NCBI GenBank assembly: GCA_019359285.1
Contig: JAHHHQ010000062.1
Location: forward strand, 1-64,000
Direction: 5' to 3'
Length of the DNA: 64,000 bases
DNA from: Nodosilinea sp. WJT8-NPBG4
Lineage (GTDB): Bacteria; Cyanobacteriota; Cyanobacteriia; Phormidesmidales; Phormidesmidaceae
Shown here piece after piece: positions 1-8,394 of the stretch. Under the pieces are notes generated by a model. It ran no database searches. It saw only the letters and a list, made by a program, of their open reading frames with translations, and had not been told where the DNA came from. The stretch's first letter is position 1; each line of letters begins with the position of its first letter. The position numbers and the translations under genes are program-made.

Positions 1-116
1 AGGTCGAGGGTGTTGCGGCTGATGCTCAACGCTCGACTGACATGACTTTTGGGGTCGCCTCGGTCAACAGCAGCAAGCGCTTTTTCGCGCAGATCATTAC
101 TATAAGCGGCTGGCAT
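1..116 (-). CDS. IS630-type transposase, N-terminal part (runs off left edge)
   Basis: The reverse strand from an ATG at 114-116 reads MPAAYSNDLREKALAAVDRG followed by DPKSHVSRALSISRNTLDL and is open to the window edge. This is the usual beginning of an IS630-family transposase: a helix-turn-helix that binds the element ends, ahead of a DDE catalytic domain. Only 38 codons are visible, so it cannot be said whether the element is complete. The start lies near one end of the element, whose terminal repeat should fall between about 117 and 160, but I could not define it. Family assignment rests on resemblance of the N-terminus only. Confidence 0.7.
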   Translation of the reverse strand, partial: MPAAYSNDLREKALAAVDRGDPKSHVSRALSISRNTLD

Positions 117-148
117 CGTTACTCAAGCAATAGTCCTACTCTCCTAGA

Positions 149-313
149 ATGTCCTATCTACGCCTTCATCTGCAATACCTAGAGTACGGTCAAGCCACCG
201 ACGCAGACCGCGCCCTCTGCAACCTCCCACCCCGCACCCCAGACCCCGCCGCCCCCTTCGAGTCATCCCTCGGTCGCACCCTGGAGCTAGTGTCGATTAA
301 TTGGCCAGAGTAA
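149..313 (+). CDS. Small hypothetical ORF, 54 aa
   Basis: An ATG at 149 opens a 54-codon frame ending at TAA 311-313, with an in-frame stop just upstream at 131-133. The product begins MSYLRLHLQYLEYGQATDAD and is proline-rich in its middle. I do not recognise it. It lies between the IS630-type transposase start and the SLATT gene, so it may be the remnant of a gene cut by the insertion sequence. There is no clear ribosome binding site. It may not be a real gene. Confidence 0.25.
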   Translation: MSYLRLHLQYLEYGQATDADRALCNLPPRTPDPAAPFESSLGRTLELVSINWPE

Positions 314-347
314 GAACGGGTAGGCCAAAAATTTGCAGGAAATTGCC

Positions 348-1667
348 TCAAGGAGCAGAAGGCAGGGTATCTGCATCGAGAGGAAGCTCTGGGTAGGGCG
401 GCAATAGCTCTGGTTTGCTCTCAGGCAAAGCTTCGTGAGCTGTCTTTTCCTTAGGCAGGGCCTCTGCTGATTCGGCGTCTGCCACCTCAGCATAGGGCGC
501 TGAGAGATCGCCCTTGCGTTTAGACTCGTAGAGATCAGCCAGCCGATCTTGCATATCTTGCAGCCAGCTGTTGTGTTCACTGCGAATGGTCTCTTCAGTA
601 TTGACCACAAGCTTTTCAAAGTTGTTAAAGGTTGCTTGCTCGGCCGCAGAGAGCGAGTACCACCAGGTGCGAATATCGTAGAGCGCATCGGCAGACTGGT
701 TATAGCCCATTAGGGTGACCTCTACCCGGCGATACTCCAGGTAGTTGACCAAGGATGCAGCTATGGTCGCCGTCACTGCAACCCAGCTTTGAAACCCGAT
801 CGCTGCCAGCAGCGTGCCAAAGCCACCAAAAATGTAAACACTGGTCTGCAAAAGCTGGTGCTGGCGATCGTAGCTGCGGGCCTTGCGTCGATACCAGTCA
901 AACTGCTCCTCTAGGCGGTACTTAATATAGCCCTCTGGGTCTAAGTCAGAAGTGCGATCAGGCTCTTTGGGCAGACTATCGGCTTCTTCGTTAATTGCGA
1001 AAAAAAACTCCCAACCGTAATTGGCCAACCTCTGCCCCAAAATCCATAGGCGGCTAACAGCCAAAAACACAACGCCTAGACGTAGACGAGCCGGTCTTTG
1101 GTTTTCGTACGGAAACAGAGCCCGCTGGTGCACAACACTGCCCTTCAACCGTTGGCTAATCTGCTGAATTTTTTCGGCTAATTCTGTACTGCGATCGGTC
1201 TGATACTGCTTGACCTGAGTACGGTAATAAAAAATTTCCATTTTGAGGGCTTCGGCATTGCCCCGCAAAATCACCCAGCTATTGCCTCGACTAAACTTGA
1301 CAGCAAAAGCCCGCAGCGCCGTTATCGTAATAGGAAGAATAATCAGTAGCAGATTGAGTACCCCCAACCCAATATGCTGCGGCTGGTCGAAGAGTAAGCT
1401 CAAGGGCAGTTGTTTGTTCAGTTCTGCTGGGTTTTCAGGCGTGGTTATTTGGCGAAGAACGATTGGATGGACCACCGCCAAAACCACAACTAACAGCGCC
1501 AAAAGTGTAATCAGGCGCTCGACGAAAAGAAATCGCTCCTGAGATTTGGCGGCATTTTGGCTATAGACTCGATACCTTTCCCAAGCATTATTGAGCAAGC
1601 TCTGGGAAGCAGTATTGCTCTCTGGAGCAGGTACAGAATCGAGGGGCTCTGGGGGCAAAGAGGTCAC
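348..1667 (-). CDS. Double SLATT (DUF4231-like) membrane protein
   Basis: A 439-aa protein with two copies of a two-helix membrane unit: helices at about 51-71 and 98-124, then 272-292 and 295-312. Each unit is bordered by charged helical segments. The stretch after the second helix, with GNAEALKMEIFYYRTQ (about 137-152), is typical of SLATT/DUF4231 domains. SLATT proteins are predicted membrane effectors, possibly pore-forming, that pair with nucleotide-sensing SLOG or SMODS proteins. The C-terminal 60 residues are acidic, proline-rich and probably disordered. It lies 11 bp downstream of the SLOG gene on the same strand, so the two form an operon and probably act as sensor and effector. The domain call comes from sequence pattern and neighbour; the pore function is inference. 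Confidence 0.75.
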   Translation of the reverse strand: MTSLPPEPLDSVPAPESNTASQSLLNNAWERYRVYSQNAAKSQERFLFVERLITLLALLVVVLAVVHPIVLRQITTPENPAELNKQLPLSLLFDQPQHIGLGVLNLLLIILPITITALRAFAVKFSRGNSWVILRGNAEALKMEIFYYRTQVKQYQTDRSTELAEKIQQISQRLKGSVVHQRALFPYENQRPARLRLGVVFLAVSRLWILGQRLANYGWEFFFAINEEADSLPKEPDRTSDLDPEGYIKYRLEEQFDWYRRKARSYDRQHQLLQTSVYIFGGFGTLLAAIGFQSWVAVTATIAASLVNYLEYRRVEVTLMGYNQSADALYDIRTWWYSLSAAEQATFNNFEKLVVNTEETIRSEHNSWLQDMQDRLADLYESKRKGDLSAPYAEVADAESAEALPKEKTAHEALPESKPELLPPYPELPLDADTLPSAP

Positions 1668-1678
1668 GGCAAGAAACC

Positions 1679-2461
1679 TCAGGAGAGGGTAGAGCTGAAG
1701 TACTGCTGAAGGCGATCGCGCATCTGATCGACCGGCAAAGATAAATCTACGATCTCTAACTTACCGTTGGGCTGGTATCGCTGAATCAGTTCGAGAATTG
1801 CTGGATCGGTCTCGGGTAGTGGTGCGGCGATCGAATCCGCTAGACGCCCACTACCTGACATCACAATCGCCGGTCTGCCCGTCGCCAAATTTTCTTTCAG
1901 GTCGATTAAGGCTATCTGGCCGCCGTTGACCAAAATGGTCAGCGCCGGGCGGCCGACAGAAATCTGAGAGGCCAATTTGGCCAGCCAGGGCGACTCACTG
2001 CCCCACTCATCACCAGGAATGAGAAAAAAGTGGGTGTGGTTGGGCTCTAGGTCATGAAGGGAATCGTCATGATGGCGATCGCTCGGCAATCGGGTCTTAC
2101 CCTGAGGCACTACCCCAATCAGGGTAAAATTGCCGCCAACGGATTGGCGCGCCTGACCCATCATGTGAATAACTCCAGTATCAGTGCCGCCATCAAGCAC
2201 CGTCAGTCCTAAGGATTGAGCCAGAGGGGCAAACACCTGATCAAAGACCGTTTGCAATCGCTCCATGCTCTCGGCGGACATCAAGCTAGCCCCTCCGATA
2301 ATCACCAGAGTAGGCTGAGCCATAGGCAACCCCATGCAGCCCAAGGCCTCTAGGCTCGTGGTTTGATCCGATAGCGACAAAACTTGGGCACTTTTGCCGT
2401 TTTGGAAGTGCACATCGCTAATTTCGGGAACCAAGGGGCGTAGCATACGGCGGCAACACAA
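1679..2461 (-). CDS. SLOG-domain protein, LSDAT/TRPM-N type
   Basis: A 260-aa soluble protein with a Rossmann-like SLOG fold of the kind found in the N-terminal region of animal TRPM channels. Visible motifs are VIIGGAS (53-59), DGGTDTGVIHMMG (90-102), PNHTHFFLIPGDEWG (140-154), TILVNGGQ (175-182) and IVMSGSGRLADSIA (199-212). In TRPM2 the equivalent region binds ADP-ribose; SLOG proteins in general are thought to bind nucleotides or NAD derivatives. It is the first gene of a two-gene operon with the double-SLATT membrane protein, which suggests that ligand binding here gates or activates that protein. The first 45 residues look non-homologous, so the true start may be an internal ATG such as that of MGLPMAQP. 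The ligand is unknown. Confidence 0.8.
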   Translation of the reverse strand: MCCRRMLRPLVPEISDVHFQNGKSAQVLSLSDQTTSLEALGCMGLPMAQPTLVIIGGASLMSAESMERLQTVFDQVFAPLAQSLGLTVLDGGTDTGVIHMMGQARQSVGGNFTLIGVVPQGKTRLPSDRHHDDSLHDLEPNHTHFFLIPGDEWGSESPWLAKLASQISVGRPALTILVNGGQIALIDLKENLATGRPAIVMSGSGRLADSIAAPLPETDPAILELIQRYQPNGKLEIVDLSLPVDQMRDRLQQYFSSTLS

Positions 2462-2723
2462 TTGAAGACACTATCTTAAGGGAAACGTATGCTATACGCT
2501 TCGCCGCAGAGCAACCCTCCACCCAGTTGCCTAATCGCTATGCCCGACCCTATGCAGAGCACCGCAAGCGACAAATTCATAACAGGCATTATAGTCACCT
2601 TCGGCTGGCTGGAGACACCCCTGTATCCACAAAGGCTATACGACTGTGCCCTCAGTTCCCTATACCTCCCTACCATTGTTCCCTGATAAGTGAAGCGCTC
2701 ATTCTGTTGGCGCGAAAAGTGAC

Positions 2724-3704
2724 CTAGAAGAGCAGCATGCTAACCAAAGGCTTCAGGTGACCCGAAAGATTCGCCACCGCCGCCCGAGTGATGGGCCAGC
2801 TATCAACTACCATGCCGGCCGACAGCAGCATCATGTAGAGAATGGAGAACTTGAACAGTCCTTTGGCCAAGTCGCGATCACTTGGCTCTTGCAGCAATGC
2901 CCAGGCTCGTTGAATGAACATAACTCCCAGCACTAGGGCGATCGCCGCGTACACCGCGCCGGTCGCTCCGAGGGGAAACGTCATCATCAGCGTCAGGGGC
3001 ACCAACACCAGGGTGTAATACCAGATCTGCTGCGCCGTGGCCTCGTCGCCTGCGATCACCGGCATCATCGGCACGTTGACCTTGGCGTAGTCATCTTGAA
3101 TTAGCATGGCCAGTCCCCAAAAGTGGGGCGGCGTCCAGATAAACACGATCGCAAAGAATAGCCATGCCGCCAGGGGCAGATCGCCCGTCACCGCTGCCCA
3201 GCCAACCAGGGGGGGAATCGCTCCGGCAGCGCCGCCGATGACGATGTTTTGAGGTGAAGATCGCTTTAGCCAGAGGGTGTAGACCCCCACGTAAATGGCA
3301 ATGCCCAGCATGGCCAACCCAGCGCTGAGCAGGTTAGCCACCCAGGCTTGGAGTCCAAAAGACAGCGCCGCCAACACCCCAGCAAATACCAGCGCGTCGC
3401 GCACCTGAATGCGTCCGGCGGGAATGGGGCGGTGGCGAGTGCGCTCCATGTCGAAGTCAATGTCGCGATCGTAGACGCAGTTGATAGTCTGAGCCGAAGC
3501 CGCCGCCAAGGTACCGCTCAGCAGGGTCACCATCAGCAGTACCGGGTCGATCTCGCCCTGGCTCGCCACCCACATTGCCGCCGCCGTCTCAATCAGCAGC
3601 AGGGGTATGATGCGGGGCTTGGTAAGCTGCACATAGCTCTGCACAACAGCCTTAAAGGTCTCGTGGTGCCGAGTGGGGGCATTCCATGTGGTGGTCTGAT
3701 TCAT
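2724..3704 (-). CDS. ctaB: Protoheme IX farnesyltransferase (heme O synthase)
   Basis: This 326-aa integral membrane prenyltransferase of the UbiA superfamily converts protoheme IX and farnesyl diphosphate to heme O, the precursor of heme A for cytochrome c oxidase. The first aspartate-rich motif is NCVYDRDID (75-83), fitting NxxxDxxxD, and is followed by MERTRHRPIPAGR. The second conserved loop contains DDYAKVNVPMMP (near 205-220). There are about eight or nine hydrophobic helices, and the length is normal for cyanobacterial CtaB. It lies 90 bp downstream of ctaA on the same strand, the usual cyanobacterial pairing. The oxidase subunit genes are not in the window. Confidence 0.96.
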   Translation of the reverse strand: MNQTTTWNAPTRHHETFKAVVQSYVQLTKPRIIPLLLIETAAAMWVASQGEIDPVLLMVTLLSGTLAAASAQTINCVYDRDIDFDMERTRHRPIPAGRIQVRDALVFAGVLAALSFGLQAWVANLLSAGLAMLGIAIYVGVYTLWLKRSSPQNIVIGGAAGAIPPLVGWAAVTGDLPLAAWLFFAIVFIWTPPHFWGLAMLIQDDYAKVNVPMMPVIAGDEATAQQIWYYTLVLVPLTLMMTFPLGATGAVYAAIALVLGVMFIQRAWALLQEPSDRDLAKGLFKFSILYMMLLSAGMVVDSWPITRAAVANLSGHLKPLVSMLLF

Positions 3705-3794
3705 GCAAAAAATCCTAAATGGTTTTAAAACCGTAGCTGTCAGCCCAACAGGCTCAAAAAGCTGATATCAACTTCATCACGACGGCGAACGTCT

Positions 3795-4826
3795 CTAGAC
3801 CTCGGCGGTAGAAACTGTGGGAGTAGAGGGGTTTTCGGCGGTGCCCAAACGACCGCCCTCAGGGGGCGACTCTAGGCGATTTTGGGACAGATCGCTGCGT
3901 GCATCGCGCCAAGCCAGTACCGTAAAGCACACCAGGGTGCCCACCAGCGCTGCCCCCAAGGTGTGGTGAGCCACCGTCAGCGGCTCAATCTGTAGCCGGA
4001 GTCGAAAGGTTGCAATGCCCATGACTAGCTGAAGCACCAGCAGCACGCTGACCAGACTGCCCAACCGCCGCAAGGGATACGTTAGCGCCGGAGTGCGCCA
4101 CACCGTCCAGGTGAGCGCCAGCACCATGGCTGTGCTGGGCAAAATGCCCAGCAGATGGCTATTCATCACCTGACACAGCTCCTTGAGTCCTAGGCACTGG
4201 TGCGCCGCCCAGCGTGACCCTACTAATCCCCCTAACAGGCACTGGGTGTAGACCACGGTCAGGGCTGCTAATCCGATCCAGGGCAAACGACCCACGGTGC
4301 CGGTGCTGCGGTAGGGCAGTAGGCAGCAGGCAATAACTAACATGGCGCTAAAGAACAGCAGCGCTGTTCCCAGGTGGGCAGTGACAATGTCGAAGCGCAG
4401 CAGCTGGGTTACCGTCAGACCCCCGAGCGCTCCCTGCACGCCAATTAGTGCCAGCGCCCCCACTGCGGCCCAGGGCAGCCAGCCGGGCACCTGCCGCCGA
4501 TACCACAGGCTAAGGGCGACCAGCCACAGGGTGCTGAGACCAATTAGGGCGGCATCGAGCCGGTGGAACCACTCTAAGAACACCTGGAGGTTCATCTGCT
4601 GCTGAGGCACCAGTTGGCCGTAGCACAAGGGCCAGTCGGGGCAGGCCAGGCCCGCATTCATCACCCGGGTAGCACTGCCTACAGCCATGAGGGCGAGGGT
4701 GGCTATGGCAATCTTCCAGACCAGTCGACGAATGCGATCGATCGGGGTGGGAGCAGCATTGGTGTTGGGCCACAGCGCTTCACGGGCCGTAGCCGGGGAT
4801 AACAACGAGGGGAAATTTGCGGCCAT
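3795..4826 (-). CDS. ctaA: Heme A synthase (COX15/CtaA family)
   Basis: A 343-aa membrane protein with about eight helices that oxidises the C8 methyl of heme O to the formyl group of heme A. The family signature GLACPDWPLCYGQ lies near 58-70. Candidate heme-ligand histidines are seen in EWFHRLDA, VTAHLGTA, MNSHLLG and VAHHTLGA, one per helix in the two-fold repeated pattern of the family. A cysteine pair, HQCLGLKELC, sits in an extracytoplasmic loop. It is the upstream gene of the ctaA-ctaB pair. The C-terminus is a short polar tail. Confidence 0.95.
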   Translation of the reverse strand: MAANFPSLLSPATAREALWPNTNAAPTPIDRIRRLVWKIAIATLALMAVGSATRVMNAGLACPDWPLCYGQLVPQQQMNLQVFLEWFHRLDAALIGLSTLWLVALSLWYRRQVPGWLPWAAVGALALIGVQGALGGLTVTQLLRFDIVTAHLGTALLFFSAMLVIACCLLPYRSTGTVGRLPWIGLAALTVVYTQCLLGGLVGSRWAAHQCLGLKELCQVMNSHLLGILPSTAMVLALTWTVWRTPALTYPLRRLGSLVSVLLVLQLVMGIATFRLRLQIEPLTVAHHTLGAALVGTLVCFTVLAWRDARSDLSQNRLESPPEGGRLGTAENPSTPTVSTAEV

Positions 4827-5348
4827 GCCATCTCCAGCGGTGATCAGTGCGGTCTAGGGTCAGGCTTCGAACGGCGGTTGGGAAGGTTGCCCCAAACTGC
4901 CAAGCGAGACGAAGACCTAGGAGTAAATACTCAGGCGTATGATTACAGAACTAAATACATACCTTAGTCCTTATACCTGGGTTGTTACTTACTACTTTAG
5001 AGAGGTCAACCCTTGATTGGGCAAAGCTTTAGGGTTTTCTTTGGGATTCGAATGTCGCTCTGGACGGCTATATATAAAGCTGGGGTTGTGCCGTAGCAAG
5101 ACACACAACGTAACTTATTGTTACCTTTGGCGGTGGCGATATAGGGCAATGCCAAGGTGGCGGTAGTGGTGTGGTGTGGGCGATCGCTGGTTTGAATGCC
5201 CGGCCCCGGCCGCCAAGTAACACCCAAGTGGCACAATGGGATGACTTTGCCGTTTGGCTGGATTAGCTCCAGCAAGTGAACGTTCTTGGCCTAGGTGGCC
5301 AAGCCAAATCGACTGCTCCCTTTACCGATCGCAACGAGTACTGAACCC
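4827..5348. other. Intergenic region upstream of ctaA
   Basis: About 520 bp between the divergent ctaA and the small gene at 5349. The part from about 4915 to 5000 is AT-rich compared with its surroundings and probably carries the ctaA promoter. I found no convincing gene, RNA structure or operator in it. Open frames on both strands here lack family features. Confidence 0.5.
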
Positions 5349-5687
5349 ATGAGCGCCCCCCTCACCCTCAACCTGCCCCAGGGATCTGTTCGCTTTACCT
5401 TTTCGGTAGAAGCGGCCCAGTCTCTCAAGACCTCCCTGGACGAGCTAATGACTACACTGAAAAGCGCTGCGGCCCAGGGGGGAGATGCCGGTCGTCGGAC
5501 TCCCCAGTCATCGATGGAATATCAACACAGCGGAGAGGTGTTTCTGGAAGTGTTTTGCAATCCCAACATTTGGCCTAGCCCCTTTGCGGCCAAGGTGCTG
5601 CTGACCCTGCGAGACGATCGCATTCGCGTCACCACCGAGGCTGAGCTCTCGCAGATCTACGACGACGTCGTTACTTACCTGGGCTAG
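5349..5687 (+). CDS. Conserved hypothetical protein, 112 aa
   Basis: A small acidic soluble protein beginning MSAPLTLNLPQGSVRFTF and ending DDVVTYLG. I chose the ATG at 5349; the frame also extends back to a GTG at 5295, but those 18 residues look unlike the rest. No catalytic motif or membrane segment is visible. The start, with a beta-rich segment and an amphipathic helix (EAAQSLKTSLDELMTTL), suggests a small mixed alpha/beta fold. I do not know its function. It lies upstream of a phasin-like gene on the same strand. Confidence 0.65.
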   Translation: MSAPLTLNLPQGSVRFTFSVEAAQSLKTSLDELMTTLKSAAAQGGDAGRRTPQSSMEYQHSGEVFLEVFCNPNIWPSPFAAKVLLTLRDDRIRVTTEAELSQIYDDVVTYLG

Positions 5688-5865
5688 GGACCATGGGTCG
5701 CCTCTCTATACCGCAGGTGGGATAGTAGCCTGAGATGCCACATCCTACGGGAGGGGCACGATAGAATATGAGCGCCAAAGGACCGCCGGAGCGGCATTGG
5801 TTGCGTGTAGAAAGGTCTGCTTTGACCCTCAAGCGCTTGATTTGAAGTTTTTAAGGCAGCAAGCT

Positions 5866-6243
5866 ATGTACCCTGATGACCTGTCTCAAACCTTGCAGAA
5901 GGGAATTCGCGTTACCCTCGGGGCCACCGCATCGATCATTGAAGCCCTGCAAGATCCCGAAACCTCAAACCAAAAATTCTCTGAACTGGGCGGCGACGTC
6001 AACCGCCTTACTGAAGAGTTAGAAGTTAAAGGTGAGGTCACCGAGCGCGAGGCCCGGCAGTTTGTGGATGGGTTGCTCAGCCAAATGCCCAACCCCTTTG
6101 GCGGTTCTAGCTCGGCAGCCAGTGAGACCACGATTACCACCGTGGCTAGCCCCGTGGTTGACACCGCTGTGCAGAGCGATTTGGAGGCACTGACTCTGGA
6201 GCTAGCGGCAATTCGCCGCGAGATTGAGGCGCTCAAGAGCTAG
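5866..6243 (+). CDS. Phasin-like conserved protein, 125 aa
   Basis: A mostly helical protein beginning MYPDDLSQTLQKGIRVTLGA. Its central part resembles the phasin/PHA-granule-associated-like family common in cyanobacteria: LTEELEVKGEVTEREARQF is the two-helix pattern with a 'GE(V/M)T..EA..FVD' turn. A low-complexity linker (GGSSSAASETT) leads to a C-terminal helix rich in leucine and glutamate that may form a coiled coil. The ATG at 5866 is preferred because the 23 residues upstream are not conserved-looking. It lies 7 bp ahead of an alpha/beta hydrolase gene and is probably co-transcribed with it. The role is unknown. Confidence 0.65.
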   Translation: MYPDDLSQTLQKGIRVTLGATASIIEALQDPETSNQKFSELGGDVNRLTEELEVKGEVTEREARQFVDGLLSQMPNPFGGSSSAASETTITTVASPVVDTAVQSDLEALTLELAAIRREIEALKS

Positions 6244-6250
6244 GACAAGC

Positions 6251-7012
6251 ATGGTTAGTACCGCAACATCATCCCCGGAGGGCAAAGCAGCTCCGGCGAT
6301 CGCCAATGACAGCGATCTGGCGATCGCTGAGCGCGAAATCTACTTCATCAGCGGTCTCGGTGCCGACTGGCGAGTGTTTCAGCGCTTGCAGCTAGAGGGC
6401 TATCGACCGGTGCACATCCTTTGGCAGCGCCCCGAGCGCCACGAGTCCATCGAGCAGTATGCCCAGCGGTTGCTGACTCAGGTCACGGTCGAAAACCCTA
6501 TTTTCGTGGGGCTTTCCTTTGGCGGATTGATGGCGATCGAAATGGCGAAGCTCTGCCACCCAGAGCAGGTGATTGTGATTTCTAGCGCAACCACCGGGGC
6601 GCAAATTCCGGCCTACTTTAAATTGTTTCGCTGGCTGCCGGTGCAGCTGGTGATGCCATTTAAACAGGTGCTGTGGGCAGTGCACTGGATCTTAGACTGG
6701 TTATTTGGCCTCAACAACCGCGATGACTGCTCATTGTTCAGACAGGTGTTGGTCGATACCGATCCTTGTTTTCTCACGTGGGCTATCAAGCAGGTGGTGG
6801 GCTGGCGAAATCAGGTGGTGCCTGAGCATTTAGTCCATATTCACGGTAGGAGCGATCGCGTTTTTCCCTTTGGCTACCGAAGTGCCGATGTGGTTGTGCC
6901 CAATGGCGGCCATCTGATGGTGCTCAACCGGGCCGATGAACTGTCTCAACTGCTGATGGCGACGCTGACAACCAGCCCCGTGGAGCATCAGGGAACCGTG
7001 GAGCTGGGCTGA
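6251..7012 (+). CDS. Alpha/beta hydrolase
   Basis: A 253-residue alpha/beta-hydrolase fold protein. The nucleophile elbow is GLSFGG, and the likely acid and base are the aspartate in HGRSDRVFPF and the histidine in NGGHLMVLNRADE. An early FISGLGADWRVFQ forms the oxyanion-hole strand. The ATG at 6251 is preferred; it follows the stop of the preceding gene by 7 bp. The substrate cannot be told from sequence. The 3' end overlaps the convergent hydrolase gene at 6988-7878 by 25 bp. Confidence 0.85.
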   Translation: MVSTATSSPEGKAAPAIANDSDLAIAEREIYFISGLGADWRVFQRLQLEGYRPVHILWQRPERHESIEQYAQRLLTQVTVENPIFVGLSFGGLMAIEMAKLCHPEQVIVISSATTGAQIPAYFKLFRWLPVQLVMPFKQVLWAVHWILDWLFGLNNRDDCSLFRQVLVDTDPCFLTWAIKQVVGWRNQVVPEHLVHIHGRSDRVFPFGYRSADVVVPNGGHLMVLNRADELSQLLMATLTTSPVEHQGTVELG

Positions 7013-7878
7013 GTGGGTATAGAGGGTGTCTTACGCGCCTGGAGGGGTAGCTCTGGGAGTTTGAGCTGACCGAGGGCCGCTGCAAACTCCTGCTCATCCA
7101 CTCCCAAGGGCGTATGGGCGGCGGTGAGTTCGCGGTACTGCGGATCGGGCAGTAGGCGCAGCCAGGCGTGGGTGAGCTTGTGGGTCACGGAGTCAGCGGC
7201 GGCAGCCTCTAGCACCAGGGTTGGCAGCCAGAGTTGTCCTAGCCCCTGGTGCAGCAGTTCGCCGTTGATAGCGGCTGTGCGACGCTGAAAGAGCGTCTTG
7301 CAGGCGGCGGGAGACTGGCGCAGACAGCGACGGCGATCGCGCAGGGCTTTGACCCAGGCGGCTTTACCCAGCCAGGGCAGCATCAGGGGCAGAGGTGACC
7401 AGGGGGCAACCAGCCAGCGATCGCGCTGCCAGCGGCCTCGTAAACCGCGATCGTTCACTCCCTCGGGAGCCAGCACCGTTAGACTCTGCACCTGGTCGGG
7501 GTAGGTGAGGGCATACTGGCCTGCTACCCAAGCCCCTAGCGAATGGCCCACTAGTCGAAAGCGATGAATGCGCAGGGCGCTCAGCAAACTATGCAATGCC
7601 TCTACCTGGAGAGCCACCGAGTAGGCTTTTCCTTCGTGCCACGACTCGCCAAAACCCAGCAGATCGGGGGCCAGGCAGTGGTATTGAGGTACCAGGCACT
7701 GCATGGCCGGCAGCCACTGGGTGCCGTCTTGCCAAGACCCGTGCAAGAAAATCACTGTTTCTGCCTGGGTTTTGCCGCCCTCGTGCCAAAACACGTTGCC
7801 GCTGGGGAGCTTCATGCGGCCAGTGCGAATGGGAATCTCGGCGGGTAACGGCATAGGGACTCGGTGGGTAGATGGCAC
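6988..7878 (-). CDS. Alpha/beta hydrolase
   Basis: A 296-aa alpha/beta-hydrolase with the strand-turn motif FLHGSWQDGTQW, the nucleophile elbow GHSLGA and a likely catalytic histidine in AAHTPLG. A basic lid-like region (RDRRRCLRQSPAACKTLFQRR) sits between the elbow and the base. Its 3' end overlaps that of the hydrolase on the opposite strand by 25 bp, so the two genes are convergent. The last 20 residues are polar and probably unstructured. The substrate is unknown. It is not obviously a recent duplicate of its neighbour. Confidence 0.85.
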   Translation of the reverse strand: MPSTHRVPMPLPAEIPIRTGRMKLPSGNVFWHEGGKTQAETVIFLHGSWQDGTQWLPAMQCLVPQYHCLAPDLLGFGESWHEGKAYSVALQVEALHSLLSALRIHRFRLVGHSLGAWVAGQYALTYPDQVQSLTVLAPEGVNDRGLRGRWQRDRWLVAPWSPLPLMLPWLGKAAWVKALRDRRRCLRQSPAACKTLFQRRTAAINGELLHQGLGQLWLPTLVLEAAAADSVTHKLTHAWLRLLPDPQYRELTAAHTPLGVDEQEFAAALGQLKLPELPLQARKTPSIPTQPSSTVP

Positions 7879-7935
7879 TAGGGTAACCGGAAGGCAGTGC
7901 CCAGTCCGTCAGACCCAGCAAACTTACCCAAAAGC

Positions 7936-8391
7936 TTAGGCTAAAACCGTTTCTCCCTTAAAGAAATCTTGCAAATGCTGGCGGTGGTCGTGGGAGAGGC
8001 GATCCCACGGCAGCTCGTCAGGGCCGAAGGCAGAGGCCTCTAGAATTTCACGGGGATCAGCCGGATAGGGCTTGCCCGTCACTCGCACCGCCACCGTCAC
8101 ACACACCGAATGAAACCGGGGATCGCGTCCCGGTTGGGAGTACACGCCCACCAGACGCTCTAACCTCACGGTCTGGAGCCCGGCCTCTTCTTGCAGCTCG
8201 CGGGCGGCGGCGGTGATCACATCTTCACCCCAGTCGACGATACCGCCGGGCAGGCTCCACAGGCCGTTGTCGCGGCGGCGCACCAGCACAATGGTGCCAT
8301 TGGGCATCAGCGGAATGACGCAGGTACCGAGAATGGGGCGGCGCAGCATTAGCCCCAGCAGGGTACGTAAAATATGGGCGAAGTAGGCCAT
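7936..8391 (-). CDS. NUDIX hydrolase
   Basis: A 151-aa Nudix protein. The Nudix box spans residues 50-72 and fits GX5EX7REUXEEXGU exactly: G50, E56, R64, E65, E68, E69 and G71 are present. Such enzymes cleave nucleoside diphosphates linked to another moiety, using a divalent metal held by the glutamates. The N-terminal residues (AHILRTLLGLMLRRP) are hydrophobic and could associate with a membrane. It starts 3 bp after the peroxiredoxin stop on the same strand, so it is probably in its operon. The substrate is unknown. Confidence 0.9.
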   Translation of the reverse strand: MAYFAHILRTLLGLMLRRPILGTCVIPLMPNGTIVLVRRRDNGLWSLPGGIVDWGEDVITAAARELQEEAGLQTVRLERLVGVYSQPGRDPRFHSVCVTVAVRVTGKPYPADPREILEASAFGPDELPWDRLSHDHRQHLQDFFKGETVLA

Positions 8392-8394
8392 GGG

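Noticed and set aside
2476..2727. Short overlapping frames on both strands between the SLOG gene and ctaB
   Set aside because: They overlap each other, have no homology-like motifs and no ribosome binding sites; treated as intergenic.
5006..5275. An 89-codon frame on the minus strand upstream of ctaA
   Set aside because: The product has no recognisable feature or ribosome binding site, and its composition looks non-coding.
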